A stretch of 64,000 nucleotides of DNA from Liolophura sinensis (GCF_032854445.1 NC_088295.1:72444028-72508027), one strand, 5' to 3'; shown: positions 11,863 to 24,800, counted from the stretch's first letter. A program made the numbers and translations. Notes: generated from the letters alone by a model not told the origin.

Positions 11863-13014
11863 ACATCACTTATGTACTACTCAAATTTCACATGCAAAAA
11901 GGTTAAGGAATTAAAGCACATTTATAATTTATTTTGGAGAGAAAACTACATTGGTTGGATTGGCCAATTTCAGGGGTTCACGAAAAAAATAAGTCTACAC
12001 AGAATTATGTCCTCACAATATGCTTAAATAAACCCCTTGCCAACTGTTGGATTTTTTTAATGATCTACACCCAAATCTGTGGTTGACTGTGATTGCTTTA
12101 TGAGCTAACTACACAAAACAGTATCACATATTACACTAAAATTCCACAACTGACAAAGCTAGGCATTTTCTTGCCCTGTCATGTGGGTTTCCCCGTTAGC
12201 TGACAGTAACCGTGTGCCACACACAAAAGCTTTAGATATGCAACTATGCAACTGCTAATGTTCACACAATACTGTATGTGTATCGCAGTAAACCACGATT
12301 CTCCTCAATAAAAGCTAAAACATACAAACATGAACCAATCCCTGCCGTAAAGCCATATGACCAATAACCATAACACAAACCTTGTAAACAGTGACCGTTT
12401 GACTGTTAGGTTATAAATACTACAACCTATGTCTATCTATAGTAGCATAAAAAGTAAGAACAAAATAACAATGTACAGCAATCTAAAGCTGTTAAAGCAC
12501 TGAGCAAATAGAGACCAGTACTCTAAACAGTAATAAAAAAATTTATACCCTAAATATGCCTGATAACTATTGCTTTCTGAACCAGATAAAAATTCAAATT
12601 TTTCTGCCTAAAGCATGTCCCTGTAAGTGCATTAAATAAAAATTTACATTAAAAACACTGTAAACATTTAATAAATATCTACAAGGATAATTAAACAAAG
12701 TCTACATCTTGATTATCTTACTGCACAAATCCTGATGGTAAAACTCACAGCCATGCTATCCATGGATTATAATTCCTTGGTTAACATTTAATAAAACTGC
12801 TGTGTAAAAACTCTAGGATCAAGTTCAGCTGGATGTGTTTTTTTTTTTTAAAAAAAGATTACGTTGGTGATTAATTTCAGAGCATGTTAGTTTCTAACAT
12901 TTCCAAATGTTATTCCATTACATCTACAAACTAGTTTTGATCACAAACCACATTCTACTCTGAACTATGAACACAGGTTGCATACTGATTAAGGAATGGT
13001 CTTGTCCTTATAGA
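11863..13014. other. Noncoding stretch downstream of the SNX10-like gene
   Basis: AT-rich sequence with no recognised gene. It lies beyond the probable 3' end of the minus-strand sorting nexin. Confidence 0.5.
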
Positions 13015-13145
13015 TTTATTTATTTGGTTGGTGTTTTACACCGTGCTCAAGAATATTTCACTTATACAACAGCAGCCAGCATTATGGTGAGAGGAACCCA
13101 AAACCATCCGCAGGTTTCCGCCAGACCTGTACCTTCACATTAACA
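13015..13145 (-). mobile_element. SINE family 1 fragment in the SNX10-like 3' UTR
   Basis: Tail TTTATTTATTTGGTTGG, core GTGTTTTACACCGTGCTCAAG, then CAGCATTATGGTGAGAGGAA and CCATCCGCAGG. The tRNA-like head is missing. The tail read on the minus strand gives AATAAA at 13015-13020 and again at 13019-13024. I found no AATAAA between the sorting-nexin stop codon (13543) and this point. Confidence 0.8.
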
Positions 13146-13542
13146 CAACATAACTCTTAACTGTTACACGGAATGGGACAAACAATGGAGCTGCATATCA
13201 TATTTTACTCAGAGCACTAGTCAGATTTCTGGAGACAAGCAAGGAGTACTGCGCCTCAGATGTGGACCTCAGGGCTCATACAACACCAAGCAACATTCAC
13301 CACACCTCAGAAAAATGAACTGGCAGCTTTCCACACTGCAACAGGTCGCGCTGACCAGAATCTGTATCCACATGTTCACTGACGACACAACAATATTTCT
13401 GCTGTTGGTAGCACCCAAGGGAGATAACTGATATTTCAATGAACACTGAAGGTGATTATCTCCTCCCTCACAGAGATTGCTGAGTACTCATTGGTTTAAG
13501 CTTGCCTGTGACTGATATCTCAAGAATCTTCCATCACACTGA

Positions 13543-16500
13543 TCACTGAATACTACCTGGTCCCACTGCACACGACAAATACATATCCGACTCTAGACTG
13601 TCTGAAACACTGCCACTGCTATTACTGGTGGCATCCTCAAGTTCCGTGGGTGTGACCCTTAGAGGTAGAGAGCCCTCTGGTGCTGCCATGGCCTCAGTCT
13701 CCTGTACCCTCACATCAGCTTCAGAGTTCTCTATGTCTTCAGACACATCTTCATAGTCTTTGTTCTTGCCACTGAAAATAAAGAAGAATGCTGTTACATT
13801 CATGTTGACAAAAAGCCAATAATTACATGGCTGACATGAAGTGAAGAATGTTTTAATATTTATGACAGGGAAGAGTTTGGATGTACAGCTTTTGTTTATT
13901 CGAAGACAACATTTTGACGAAGAAACTAACATTGTTATCAAAGTTAACTGGAATAAGAGATGAGCACCAGGGAAACTACACCTAGCATCAGAGATATTCA
14001 TTTTTTTTTTTTTATGTTTTATGCCGCTCTCAAGAGTATTTTACTTGTATGACGGCAACAAGCATTAAGGTGGGAGGAAAGCAGGCAGAGCCCGGGGAAA
14101 CCCACGACCACCCGCAGAGTGTAGTATACAGGAAGCAGACAATGTAGTTTATAAATAGGTATCTGCTCAAAAGAAACACTTGCACGCATATCAGTTTTAA
14201 GACTTGTTTGTTACAGTCATCGCTTCTAAGTAAGAATGCAATTGACTATTCAAGGGAGATAACTCTTAGTGAGGTATCATTAGTGGGTGAGAAAAAATGA
14301 AATAATACCATGACAGCATTGTTTAGTCACAATTTACTGAAGCTATAAAGCTATAAAACAACAAATGCCATTGATATTATGGGCTTATACAAAATATCTG
14401 AGTAATTTTTATTCATCTATGTATCAGTTAATGTTTGATTATTGTTTTTATATTATTATACTTGCACAGGGTTCACATTTGTGAAAAAAACAGAAAGATT
14501 TTCATAGAAATTCCAAAACCCAACATCCTGTTTTCCACAACCATTCAGCTTAAGCACAGCTTCATGTAGAGATGGATACTGTTTTAGTGGCTTACCTATT
14601 GGTCCATTTCAAACATAGTGCAAAATGATATTTTACATTGAGAAATCAAAGTATGTAAGGGTTATCACCTGAGCACGAGGCATTTGATAATGGTTATACA
14701 ACTGGTAAGCAGTTACATAATAGACCGAGGGCTATTAAGATATCTATTTAAGATAAGATGCCTATTTAACACAGGATAATAATTCTACCCTGCTGTGTAC
14801 CATGTGCAAATATACACCTTAAATAGAAATGACCTTTCAAATAACATTGAGTAAGTCACTCGACACACCGGCCTTTACGTTTACCTCCCTGAGTAATATG
14901 GTTTCAAACTGTTTATGTCTACAAATAAAAGAATTTGAGTTTGTTTACTTGTTAGATTAGGTTTTGTGATTAATATACAGATGAACTATCTGAATTTCGT
15001 TCAGAGATAAAAGTGTAATTTCACATCGTGTATAGATATTGCTTTTCACATTTTTGATAGTTTACATCCAGACACCATGACGTGGAAAATGCAACATTTG
15101 TGTCATGATGTTCCAATCCAAGCCCATAATACATATACAGTGCAATTTTACATCCCTACGCCACCCAACAATGAGACACGACATCATACATACGCAGCTA
15201 TGAAATATCTAGACCAACCGCAACGGAATAAGCTTGCCGCTGATTGGTCTAAAATGTATGACCTCTGCGCAGGGAGGGAAAGAAAAGGGCAGCAAAAAGC
15301 TGCATGAAATATTTCTTATTTTATTTTTTTTGGGGTAGAATAGACTTTAACACCTTCATCTTGGTGTTGTGGGGAAACCCGATAGCGCTGAACCTTGTGT
15401 CGTACCGAGTAAGCAGGTAAAACTCAGTTATATGCCACTTGTCACGTATCCTGGCAGAGAAACTGGGCGCTACAGAAACTACACAAAATATTACACTTGC
15501 AGGCAACAATAGCGACAGTAAGTAATTCAGGATATCAAATCACCTGGATTGTTTTAACTAAAAAGTGCACTTCAGGTAGACTATTTATTACAGAAGCAAC
15601 CTTAAAATCCAAATCCATGCTACTGTCAAGTATTTGTTACAGATTTGATGCAGGTGGATTATTAATGCATGAAGTTACAAAATCAGTGAGATCTTTCTTT
15701 ACAACTGACATGAAGACTGGCCTACCTTGTGCTGCACCTGCTGCGTGCATCATTGACCTCCTCCTGGCTCAGTCTGCCTTCCAGGTAATCATCAATTTGT
15801 GAACAAGTCAAGTCTGATTGTATAAACAGATGCAAGGAGGAGTCGGAAAAGTAGAGTCTTTCCTCAACACATCTGTAGAGTAATAAACAACCATAACAAC
15901 CATAGGTGAAATGGTAGTCAATCAACACACAGGTCTGTAGAGTAATAAACAACCATAAGTGAAATGGTAGTCAATCAACACACAGGTCTGAAGAGTAATA
16001 AACAACCATAGAGGGGAAATGGTACATCAATCAACACACAGGTCTGCAGAGTAATAAACAACCATAGGGGGAAAATCGTACTTCAATCAACACATCTGTA
16101 GAGTAATAAACACTAAATTACATCAGGGATATGAACAATAGACTTGCTATGAAATTAACCAGTTATTTCAAGCATTAAGCCCACGATGTCAGAGTCCTAC
16201 ACAGGTGCTGAGGGCAGCATGAGATGGCAAATGCGACAACCTCAGGAGGTCAAGTGTGACATCTTGAGGGGACAAATGTGATAACATGGGAGGAGGTTAG
16301 GGGGCATATGTTAGAACCTAGGGAGTCAAATGTGGCAATATGAGAGGGCAAATATTGCAACCTGTGAGGTCAAGTGTGACAAACTAAGAGGTCAGATGTG
16401 ACCACCTGAGAGCCCAAGAGTAACAATTTGAGAGAGCAAATGTGACAACCTGAGAAGTCAAAAGTAACAATGAGAGGGCATTGTGACAACTCGAGAATGC

Positions 16501-19500
16501 AAAAATGACAACGTGCGAGCCAAACGTGACAGTCCCTTTTTCACAGATCATGTCACCTTTACCTTTGATACCTTATAAAACTGTTACGTTATTGGAAAGT
16601 CATGATGGGACAAAGATTATTAACTTCCTTTACGGAACTCACAACAGTCGTTGTCCATAAGACAAATGTAGACAAATGTGAAATGTTTTTACCCCTTTTA
16701 GGGAATTTACATTTACAACAATTGTTATCCATGATAAAATGCTACCTCCTCCTACCAGAGGTTGTTGACATTTTAGAAAACTTAGGACTGTTATTTCGGT
16801 AAGAGTGAATGACAACTTTCACATTTAACTGAGATCCCATACCAGATGAGCAAGCTCCAAGTAGTCGTAATAGAAACCTGTATCATTTACATGTTACAAA
16901 CATTTACTTTACCTTGTCAGAAAATCTTCCAAACTTTTCATACGGATGGAGATGAACTCTGGATCAAATCTCTCCGCAAAGAAAGTCTTCCTTGGTAATT
17001 CTGGTGGTTTGCTGGAATGGGAAAACACACAAAATATGGAGGAATACTAAATATTTGATTACAATGCTGTTTACATCTTTTTTTTAACCCATCATCAGGT
17101 ATGTACTTCAGGCAGGGTTGGTTACATATTTTTCAGCAATAATCACTGTATGTAGTTTATTTAATTATCTTGTATTGAATCAAGTTTTAACCTGATTCAA
17201 CTTCATTTTTATTTGGATCTGTCTCTTTACTTGAGTTATATCTCATCTATCATCTATCTACTCCTATCAGAACTTTTAAGGACCATGTGACCAAATACTG
17301 ATGACCATGTGACCAAATATTGTTGGTTAAGTACGACAATAAACCCCACTGTTGAGCATTTGACTAAATATTGTTTAAAATACATGTACCGGTACATCAG
17401 GTGATGAGTCAGGGTTATCTACTACAGATAAATCACCTGGCTTGCAGATAACTATCATACTTCTAGAAGCAAAATCAAGTCGTGAATGGTGCAATAAATC
17501 TATGTAAGACAAAAATGATAACACAGAAAAATGTAAGTCCATGTGATACATAAGATGTAACAGGGCCAAAAGTCAGGAAGTATGCATGTCACTGTCAAAG
17601 TAAAAGAAAGGCTGGTCTTTTATTTATTTATTTATTTACTTGATTGGTGTTTACGTTGTACTCAAAAATATATGACAGCAGGCAGTATGATGGGTGGAGG
17701 AAGCCAGAAAACTTAATCCACACATATGGTCGGGGTGGAAGCCAGGATGAGGCTGATCTCATTATAGAACACTGCCTCAAACCAAGAAACAAAATACAAG
17801 GTGCACTGCAACATCTCCCCAGATTTAGTGATGCCCCCCTAATACTGCAGCACTGTAGCCAAAGTCTAGAATGTTGTTACGCTTCACTCCCTCTTGGTAT
17901 CGGCACGGTGCAGAATGGGATTCATTCAATATTGTTGGTTAATGGAAAAATCTTTAAAAATTCTGCCTTCCATGTTTTGGCTGGGTCCACTTTGCCCGTC
18001 ATACTGAATTATGACCTTATTCTGATAGTCTTTGTTTGTATTCAAGATGTCACTGGCACTTAACCCTTTCATGGGAGAAAGAGTGTGGTAGATGGAGCAG
18101 TCAAAATTCTTATCTGATGTATTGAGCCATCTATGCTTTTGTGAAAAGTGTAAAAAGATACGAGGTTAGACACAGGTCATGTGTACACGCCCACACCACA
18201 ATATGATACCTATTTTAATCCCAGATGATGCACACACTGTCCACGGACACAGGTGGTAACACCAACGTCAGAGGTCAGGTATCAAAGACAGCCTGCTGTG
18301 CTGTGTGTGTGTGTGTGTATGCATGGAGGTAGAACAGAGTCCTACCGTCATCTGTTCTACCTGCATTGGGTATGATAGTAATGCAACAGTAGGTATCTAG
18401 TTCATACTCATGTAGGCTACAAATGGAGAGTAAGCTGTTACCACAGTAAAAACAGAACAATTTGTCTAACATACCATCGCCAAGTCACAGGATTGTAAGT
18501 GAAAACAGACACAGATGTGGTCATGAACATACGAATATATCCTCACTGTTTCTAAAAATGAAACACTGCTACCAAAATTCCATACAGAAAAATTACATGT
18601 ATACAATGGGGACCTAATTATACAGTTACAGTTGGGACAAACCGCAACAGAACTTCATATGAATATTTTCCGCAGTAAATAAATACCATTTTGTCTTAGC
18701 TCAAATATATACAAGACTTAGTGACTTCACTGATAGAGAAACATCTCTGATTAGTAAATGTAGTCTCTGTCCCAATTCATGTTGTCTTTTAGTCATCTGT
18801 GTCCTTCTGCAGGCACATACCATGTTTACCAAGAGAATAAATACTGTCACGTCACAGGATAATGTGTACCTCTATGAGAGAACAACTTACTGCAGGCATT
18901 CTGACAAGATTCTAAATTACCAGTACTTACAGTTGTGGGTGATGATCTTTTAACTGTTTCCTCAGCCAGCAAAATTCTGAGAACCTTCTACGTGTGACCG
19001 AACTTGACAGAGAAAAGGCAATATTGGTGGTCTAATAAGAGAACAACGGAAAAACAAACGATATTAAAATAATGTTTAATATAGGTCTGGATAAAGTATC
19101 GCAGAAAATGTAAATGTTTAAAACAAGAATGTTACAAAGATTTTGTTCTTTTACAAACCTGGAAATAAGCAGCCGGTCAAATGCAATGTTCTTCACCAAA
19201 CAGTAACATTGTAACTTTTTAAATAACACAATATTATGTCCTGTACCACCTTTAAATTTATTCACAAGCTTTTTTGTTCTGCTAGCTTCCTTACAACACA
19301 AAACTAAAACAAAATAATCATTTATTAATGCTGTCATGAGAAACCTTGCTAACTCTGGAAATATAGTCTGGTCAAGTCCATTAACCTCCATGTACTGGGT
19401 ATAAGCAAACCTGTCAACGTGTACCCAGATGTGAAATCTCACATACTTTGATAAGTAGAGTGTTTCGCAAGTCAACCTTCTAATCATAACCTAGCCAGGT

Positions 19501-22062
19501 ATTTGTGACACAGGTAAATAAGACACTAGTAGCTTTGATTATCTTAGTATGACAATATAGAGCCTTAATGGAAAGAGTAACTCAAGTAAGAATGACATCA
19601 GCCAACAAAGGTTCCTCAGCATCTTTGACATGCCCTATTCTGACAACATTAACATGGGAGAGATAAGAAAAATAAGAGGAAATTGGAAATGAGATGACCT
19701 GATTTCAAATTCTGGCTAAATCTATGATAGCCAAGTAACATTTCATTTCTGGTAAGAATTGAATGTCTCAGATATTAGAGTATTCCATGTCTGAAGAAAT
19801 TAAAAGGACACATGTATGCACAACAAAACTGATGAAGGAACTGACAAACAAAACCTCATGTACAAATCTGCCGAATCAGCAATTCAGGTGTCTAGCAAGT
19901 TCACAGCACGTTTTAGTGTGAGAACAAATTCTTCTAAAGGATATGAATTTATGTCAGTTGCTAAATAGCTCCCTGGAGCTGACGAATTCAAGTATGCAAG
20001 ATGTATATTCAATCTAACCATTACTGTAAAATCACATCTTCGTGTTATTTTGCACGTTAGCAAACCTGTGAGAATTTATGACGTGCCTTACTGAATTTAA
20101 TTAATTTGGCCACGAAACCCACTGATAATACCACTTAAAACTCTAGACCTGATAGATGAGAGCAGATTAAGCTATTAGGGAGCGTATATACCTGCACTGC
20201 GATCTCATATGTGGTGTACTTCTCCTCACAAACCACCTTGACAGGGTTTCGGACAGAGATATCCACAACGTCCTGAAACATAAATATGATAACTGAATTC
20301 ATAAATGTAAACAAGACAGTTCAGTAAATATTATGACAGGTACTAAATGTATCTGTTTGTAAAAATTGATTTCGTATTGGAAATCACAGGAAGATACTCC
20401 TTGTAATTATTACATACTTAATTTTGTAGGTCAAATTCCTCTTTTTTTCATGTCATAAGGCATAACATGACATAACATATTTAAGAAAAGCGAACAAAAA
20501 ACATGACATACATGTGTAAGAAAAGTGAACAAAAAACTGATCTACAAAGTTTTATGAAAGCTAATGTGATAGCATTTGTCAGTTGATGAATCAGACACAG
20601 TGATGACTTAGCTCTGGCATAAGTTCCTGAGTTTTGAAGCTTGAAGCTGACAGAGAATAGTGTACAATAAATACAGAGCTACATCATTTCCTTTGAGAGA
20701 GCACAGGGTATAAAGTCCACATATAGAGCTTCACATAGATCCTTCCCTCCCATAACACAATTGTTCAGTTTGGTGTCGAGGAGAAAATGCTTAGAGGCCA
20801 ATACCGGGTGAGATCAAGTTTTAGTCAGGCTACAATACATGCCATCACATCACAGAATTCTGGAGATGACCAATATGTTAAAGAATGATTTCCAGGTTAA
20901 ACAATTCGTGTACTAACGTACATTTATTTATACATTTATTCATTTATCCATTTATTTATTTATTTATTTTGTAATCACCAACAACCTCTTTCTTCAAATA
21001 CAAATATCACCAATACTACATGTCAATGATACCAATGGAACCAGATACATCTGAATGCTTTAACATCTAATATAGAATGCATATATATACTGCAGTCAAA
21101 TCATTTCACAAAGAAGAAATAATACTGAATGTTTATGCTGAGTGCAAAGACTTCTTTCTACACATATAGCGAGACGGACATCCTCAGCTGCTGGGGTAAA
21201 AATAAAATTTTTAAAAAATGTCTGGTCCAATGATTGCATGCTGTTCTGCATATCTGCCTGTTTGGTTTGCCTGTACATGAGTACCATTTAACTTTACACC
21301 TGCTAACATAGCTGGACAATGATATCGCATTATAAGCCAAATACTTACACACAAAACAATGGGCAGTCTCATGGTTGCTGTATATGTAGAGGATGGCTGT
21401 GTAAACTGGATAACGTAATTCCACTGCTTACTGAAGATCTAATGAAATTCACACTGAAGTCGAAACTGGTCAGATCTGCTGACAAGTGACCATGCAATTG
21501 CCTGTCTCAGCACAAAACAAGCCCTTTTAAAAGCTTTCGGACAGTTAATTGTTTGAACTGCAAGATGTCAATCACAATGTGTTGGCACTTTGAACTATCA
21601 CTTCAGGCCAAATCGTAGATGCCACAGGCAACTGACACTGTAGTGGTTACGTCAGCTTACATGTATGTATCATATATATACACATGTTCGACATGCTTGA
21701 ATTAACAGGCCTACGTACCCCTTGACCACCCGTTGACCTCACAAACCAAAGGCCAAAAACTATTGCTACGGTCAGCCTGACAGGTTAATTTAGACTAGAA
21801 TCCACAACACAAGCTGTGGTTGTGGTGGACAATTGAGCTAATCCGCCTTTGATACGCTCCACAGAGTTCCATCTGCCTAACAATAGCGATTTGACCAGTC
21901 ACACACAAAATCTCTGTCTCTACAACTCGGAAGGACAAGGCCTAGGGTACACCAATCCGAGATAGCACGTCAGCTCTCTCGGTCTCTGTGCTCAAACTAG
22001 CCTCTATGCGATTTCCCTAACTGGAGAAAGAGGAAGAAGGAAACCTAATCAAATCTTACCAT
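13543..22062 (-). CDS. SNX10: SNX10/SNX11-like sorting nexin, six exons, 219 aa
   Basis: A small PX-domain sorting nexin assembled from exons 22062-22060 (ATG only), 20272-20192, 19031-18931, 17011-16913, 15872-15726 and 13771-13543. Every junction has GT/AG and matching phase (0, 0, 2, 2, 2). The PX domain covers about residues 8-125. It shows DVVDISVRNP, YTTYEIAVQ, the phosphoinositide-binding RRRFSEF (42-48), KPPELPRKTFF (63-73) and SLEDFL. SDSSLHLFIQSDL (104-116) and the helices after it match the extended PX domain of SNX10/SNX11. The tail (about 145-219) is acidic and Ser-rich, as in SNX10 (201 aa in human). Known SNX10 acts on endosomes and lysosomes with the V-ATPase, and that role is inferred here. 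The ATG is the last three bases of exon 1, after two short upstream ORFs that each end before it. The SNX10 versus SNX11 choice is not settled. Confidence 0.85.
14001..14120 (-). mobile_element. SINE family 1 fragment (SNX10-like intron 5)
   Basis: Core TTTTATGCCGCTCTCAAGAG, then GGTGGGAGGAAAGCAGGCAG and AGCCCGGGGAAACCCACGAC. It is headless and diverged from the 36614 copy. Confidence 0.75.
15077..15307 (+). other. Unassigned 76-codon open frame inside SNX10-like intron 5
   Basis: An open frame on the strand opposite the gene, starting MTWKMQHLCHDVPIQ and ending GRERKGQQKAA. I do not recognise it. The composition is protein-like (PPNNETRHHTYAAMKYLDQP), but it has no neighbours, repeats or signals. 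It may be a fragment of an unrecognised transposon or chance. Confidence 0.2.
15873..16115 (-). repeat. Tandem array of the SNX10-like exon 5 splice-acceptor sequence
   Basis: Read on the minus strand, the string TTTATTACTCTACAG or a one-base variant occurs five times. It ends just before 15872 (the real exon 5 start), 15934, 15987, 16043 and 16095, with spacings of 62, 53, 56 and 52. The real exon continues ATGTGTTGAGG. The farthest copy continues ATGTGTTGATT and the middle ones continue ACCTGTGTGTTGATT. The array therefore looks derived from the acceptor and first exon bases. Each decoy, if spliced in the gene's phase, meets a TGA within about five codons. Confidence 0.85.
16195..16540. repeat. 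Degenerate tandem repeat, about 27-30 bp unit (GAGGTCAAATGTGACAACCT)
   Basis: About eleven imperfect units of the type GAGGTCAAGTGTGACAACCT fill this part of SNX10-like intron 4. Unit length varies and the copies are old. No coding potential is seen. Confidence 0.8.
17615..17770 (-). mobile_element. SINE family 1 copy, diverged (SNX10-like intron 3)
   Basis: (TTTA)n tail, GATTGGTGTTTACGTTGTACTC, then GGCAGTATGATGGGTGGAGG and GGTCGGGGTGGAAGCCAGGA. The last piece matches the GGAGAGGAAGCCAGCATGAG region next to the head in better copies. Confidence 0.7.
18302..18318. repeat. Short (GT)n microsatellite
   Basis: Eight or nine uninterrupted GT units within intron 3 of the sorting nexin. Confidence 0.85.
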
Positions 22063-22177
22063 TAAAGTATCACCCGGTGGTCATGAGGCTAGTCATGCGG
22101 CGAAGTTCAACCAAACACTTTGTTAAGTTCCAACCTGCGATCTTCCAGCAGCTTTCCGCCTGCTGACATCTCGTTCA

Positions 22178-22218
22178 GTCACGTGCATGACACGAAACGT
22201 AAATATAAGTCACGTGCT
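22178..22218 (-). promoter_or_regulatory. Two GTCACGTG E-boxes upstream of the SNX10-like start
   Basis: CACGTG occurs at 22180-22185 and 22211-22216, 31 bp apart (about three helical turns) and each preceded by GT on the plus strand. They lie 118-155 bp upstream of the ATG on the minus strand. The core matches the CLEAR-type E-box GTCACGTGAC bound by TFEB/MITF-family factors at lysosomal genes. Function is inferred. Confidence 0.45.
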
Positions 22219-24186
22219 ACGTTGCAGGAAGGGGCGTTACTCTGAGAGGCCCAGCAACACAGATTTAAACATAGGCCCTAATCGAAGTTATCTTTGAGGT
22301 TTAATGTATTATTCCGTACACAAATTTCTATACTTTCCAACTTATTTATTTACTACTTTTATGCCATTCACTGAATTTTCAGTACAAGTATACATAAACG
22401 GATTTTTCAAATGCTGAATCCATCCCTATAACAAGCTACATGTCATTACAGAAAGCTTATGTCATTTATGACGATAGATCAAACTCTCGTTACTCGGCTG
22501 ATTTACTCTGACTTCTGATCCACGTAGGTTTACAAATACTCCTATAACAGGACCGTCTTCTTATTAGCACATACCTATATACTTTAACATGTACATGTGT
22601 GCGTACGTGACCGTGTACATAGGCCTACACCCGCATATCAGTTCATCTTATAACAACAGAAGCTCAGTCTTCGGAGAACAAATAGTAAATATTCTAATTT
22701 TAGGCCATTTTTTAAATTCAAGAATAAAATAAAGCCCGCATATGTTTAATATCGTATTTTATTTTACTTTTCTCGAAATGCGTGAAGATTTATATATTTA
22801 TCTATATATTTCAGCACAATCAAGAAGGATACATTATTAAAAACTTCGATGTTATAAAATTTAGATTAACTACAGTACACCTACAATATCACCAGTTCAA
22901 AATTTAGTAACAAGTTACTTCTACATTCATATTCATACTGACTTTCCCTACATCATTGGATTATCATGAGACTGACCAGTGAGCACGCAGCGTCAGTTAA
23001 AAATAGGGCTAATTCCTAGAATAAAAGCACATAATGGTTTTTGCATGTGTTACATTACTCGACATGCAGCCTTTTGTTTTATCTGGCGACATACTGTGAG
23101 TTTAGAGCCTGTAGTGTTAGCAGCACACTTAATGTGATCATAAAACTATGATATATTAACTTCGCACTACAGCTATTGTATATTTATCAAAACATTCAAC
23201 AGCTTTTTAGTTTACAATGATAGTATGCAGATATAGTTTAACAGTTTACAACCCTGTAGTGCAAACATTGACTAAACATTATTAGCATCCTTAATGTGAT
23301 TACAAAACAGTACAAGAAACATAGACAATGGAGCCCTTAGGAAAACGAACACGTGCGTATGAGGAGAAAAGACCATCAAATGTCTACAAGTTCCACGCCA
23401 AACTTTCCACCGGCGCAGCAGGAATGAGCCTTGAACATGCCGAAAACAACAGAGGTCTTTTGATCACATTAGCGATGTGTGTTATAAACAATAAAATAAA
23501 GATTGGAAAATAACACATGATTAGTGAGGCCACATGTGTTTTAAGTATGTTGCAGATCTCGGCTAAACAAGTTACAAGTTTATATATTAGCTTCCATATA
23601 GCTTGGGATATATAGGTAGGGGGTCTACATGTACATTTGTAAAATCATTTGGTATATCCACGATGAAAAGCAGTATAGGGAAGTCAGTATATATGTAGCT
23701 GTCCATAAGTGCTTGCTATGACATAATGTTTTATAACTACAACATATTCAACATTCCCTGTAGGATTTACATCTCTAAGTATACATAGACGTGTACAGTC
23801 TGTTGCAAAAAAGTAAGTGCTATCCGGATTATCGGGGACACACAGGCCAAAGCCAGCATGTATAAAAGACCAATATACAACTGAGCTATTCTTACAAGAA
23901 TATGTGTATATAGACCTACATTGGGTCTAAAACCATTTCCTTTTTTCTCTAATGTATTGCACCTGTGTATTCTCAACAGTTCTTAGTCGTGAGCGGTTAT
24001 ATAAATCTACATAATGCCAATACTAATATTACGTGAAGTTACCCAACATGGCTAATCACCTGCTGATAGTACACACCAAGCAGTCTTATACATGTACGCC
24101 TACTTATGTAGGCATTGTCTAAGGCGTACCTATATACTTTTTTTATTTCTTGGATCCTTTATTTGGAGGCGAAATTATGCTGAAGC
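22219..24186. other. Intergenic stretch between SNX10-like and NPRL2
   Basis: No gene recognised. A 61-codon open frame at 23328-23513 (MEPLGKRTRAYEEKRPSNVY...) has no similarity I can name. A short phrase (AGCA..CTTAATGTGAT.A.AAAAC) appears twice, near 23117 and 23285. Confidence 0.45.
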
Positions 24187-24215
24187 GGGTGGGGGTAGGA
24201 GAGGGGGGAGGGGGG
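24187..24215 (+). other. Potential G-quadruplex motif
   Basis: Four runs of three or more G (GGG, GGGGG, GGGGGG, GGGGGG) separated by one to seven bases, in otherwise AT-rich DNA. This meets the usual G4 pattern. Confidence 0.6.
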
Positions 24216-24573
24216 TACGTGAGATTACGTAGCTGCCTTTTGAATATCAAGTCCTGTGAGATCCGGTCTTGATGCGACACCGCTTTTTTTATTAAATAAA
24301 TGATTAAATGATGCGTGAAAACTGTGAATAAGTGCATGCTGCCACTATGTAGGCATATGCATATATATTATACATATATATACATTAAGCCTTGGGCCTG
24401 TATGCAACTAAACAATGGTACCGGTACACTGAAAGAACTCCTTCTTCATCTAACCATGTGTGAGTGGGTGGGTGTGTATATGTATCGGTGCATGTACCTG
24501 TACATATGTCTATTCTCTGTTTATCCACAGTCGCTCTTCTGATCGACTTACCACTCGCCAGATGTATTGTGGT

Positions 24574-24800
24574 ACACTCAAAAATTAATCAGTTAATTTT
24601 AACAGAAAGTCTGTTGTCTGAGTGATGTTAGAATGTATTCTTTTATTGCAGTAGATGGTTCTGTTAAATATCAGACACATATTTTATTACTTCAACATAA
24701 ATATTACAATAGACTAACATGATAATATGTTGAATGCGACGGAATATTGTGTCATAATAACAGAATACATTCTAGAGATGTTGGATCTCTAACAAAAGAA
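24574..24800 (+). mobile_element. MITE-like repeat, copy 1 (terminus ACACTCAAAAATTAATCAG)
   Basis: Starts ACACTCAAAAATTAATCAG, then TTTTAACAGAAAGTCTGT. It contains an inverted repeat: TTAGAATGTATTCTTTTATT near 24629 against AATAACAGAATACATTCTAG near 24757, with weaker pairing between. Homologous sequence is present inverted at 25160-25325, and its terminus recurs at 42180. No transposase. The superfamily is not identified. Confidence 0.5.

Noticed and set aside
11358-11869. Overlapping minus-strand open frames rich in Cys, His and Met (CHMQHH type)
   Set aside because: They are translations of the minisatellite in several frames, with no start context or family motif.
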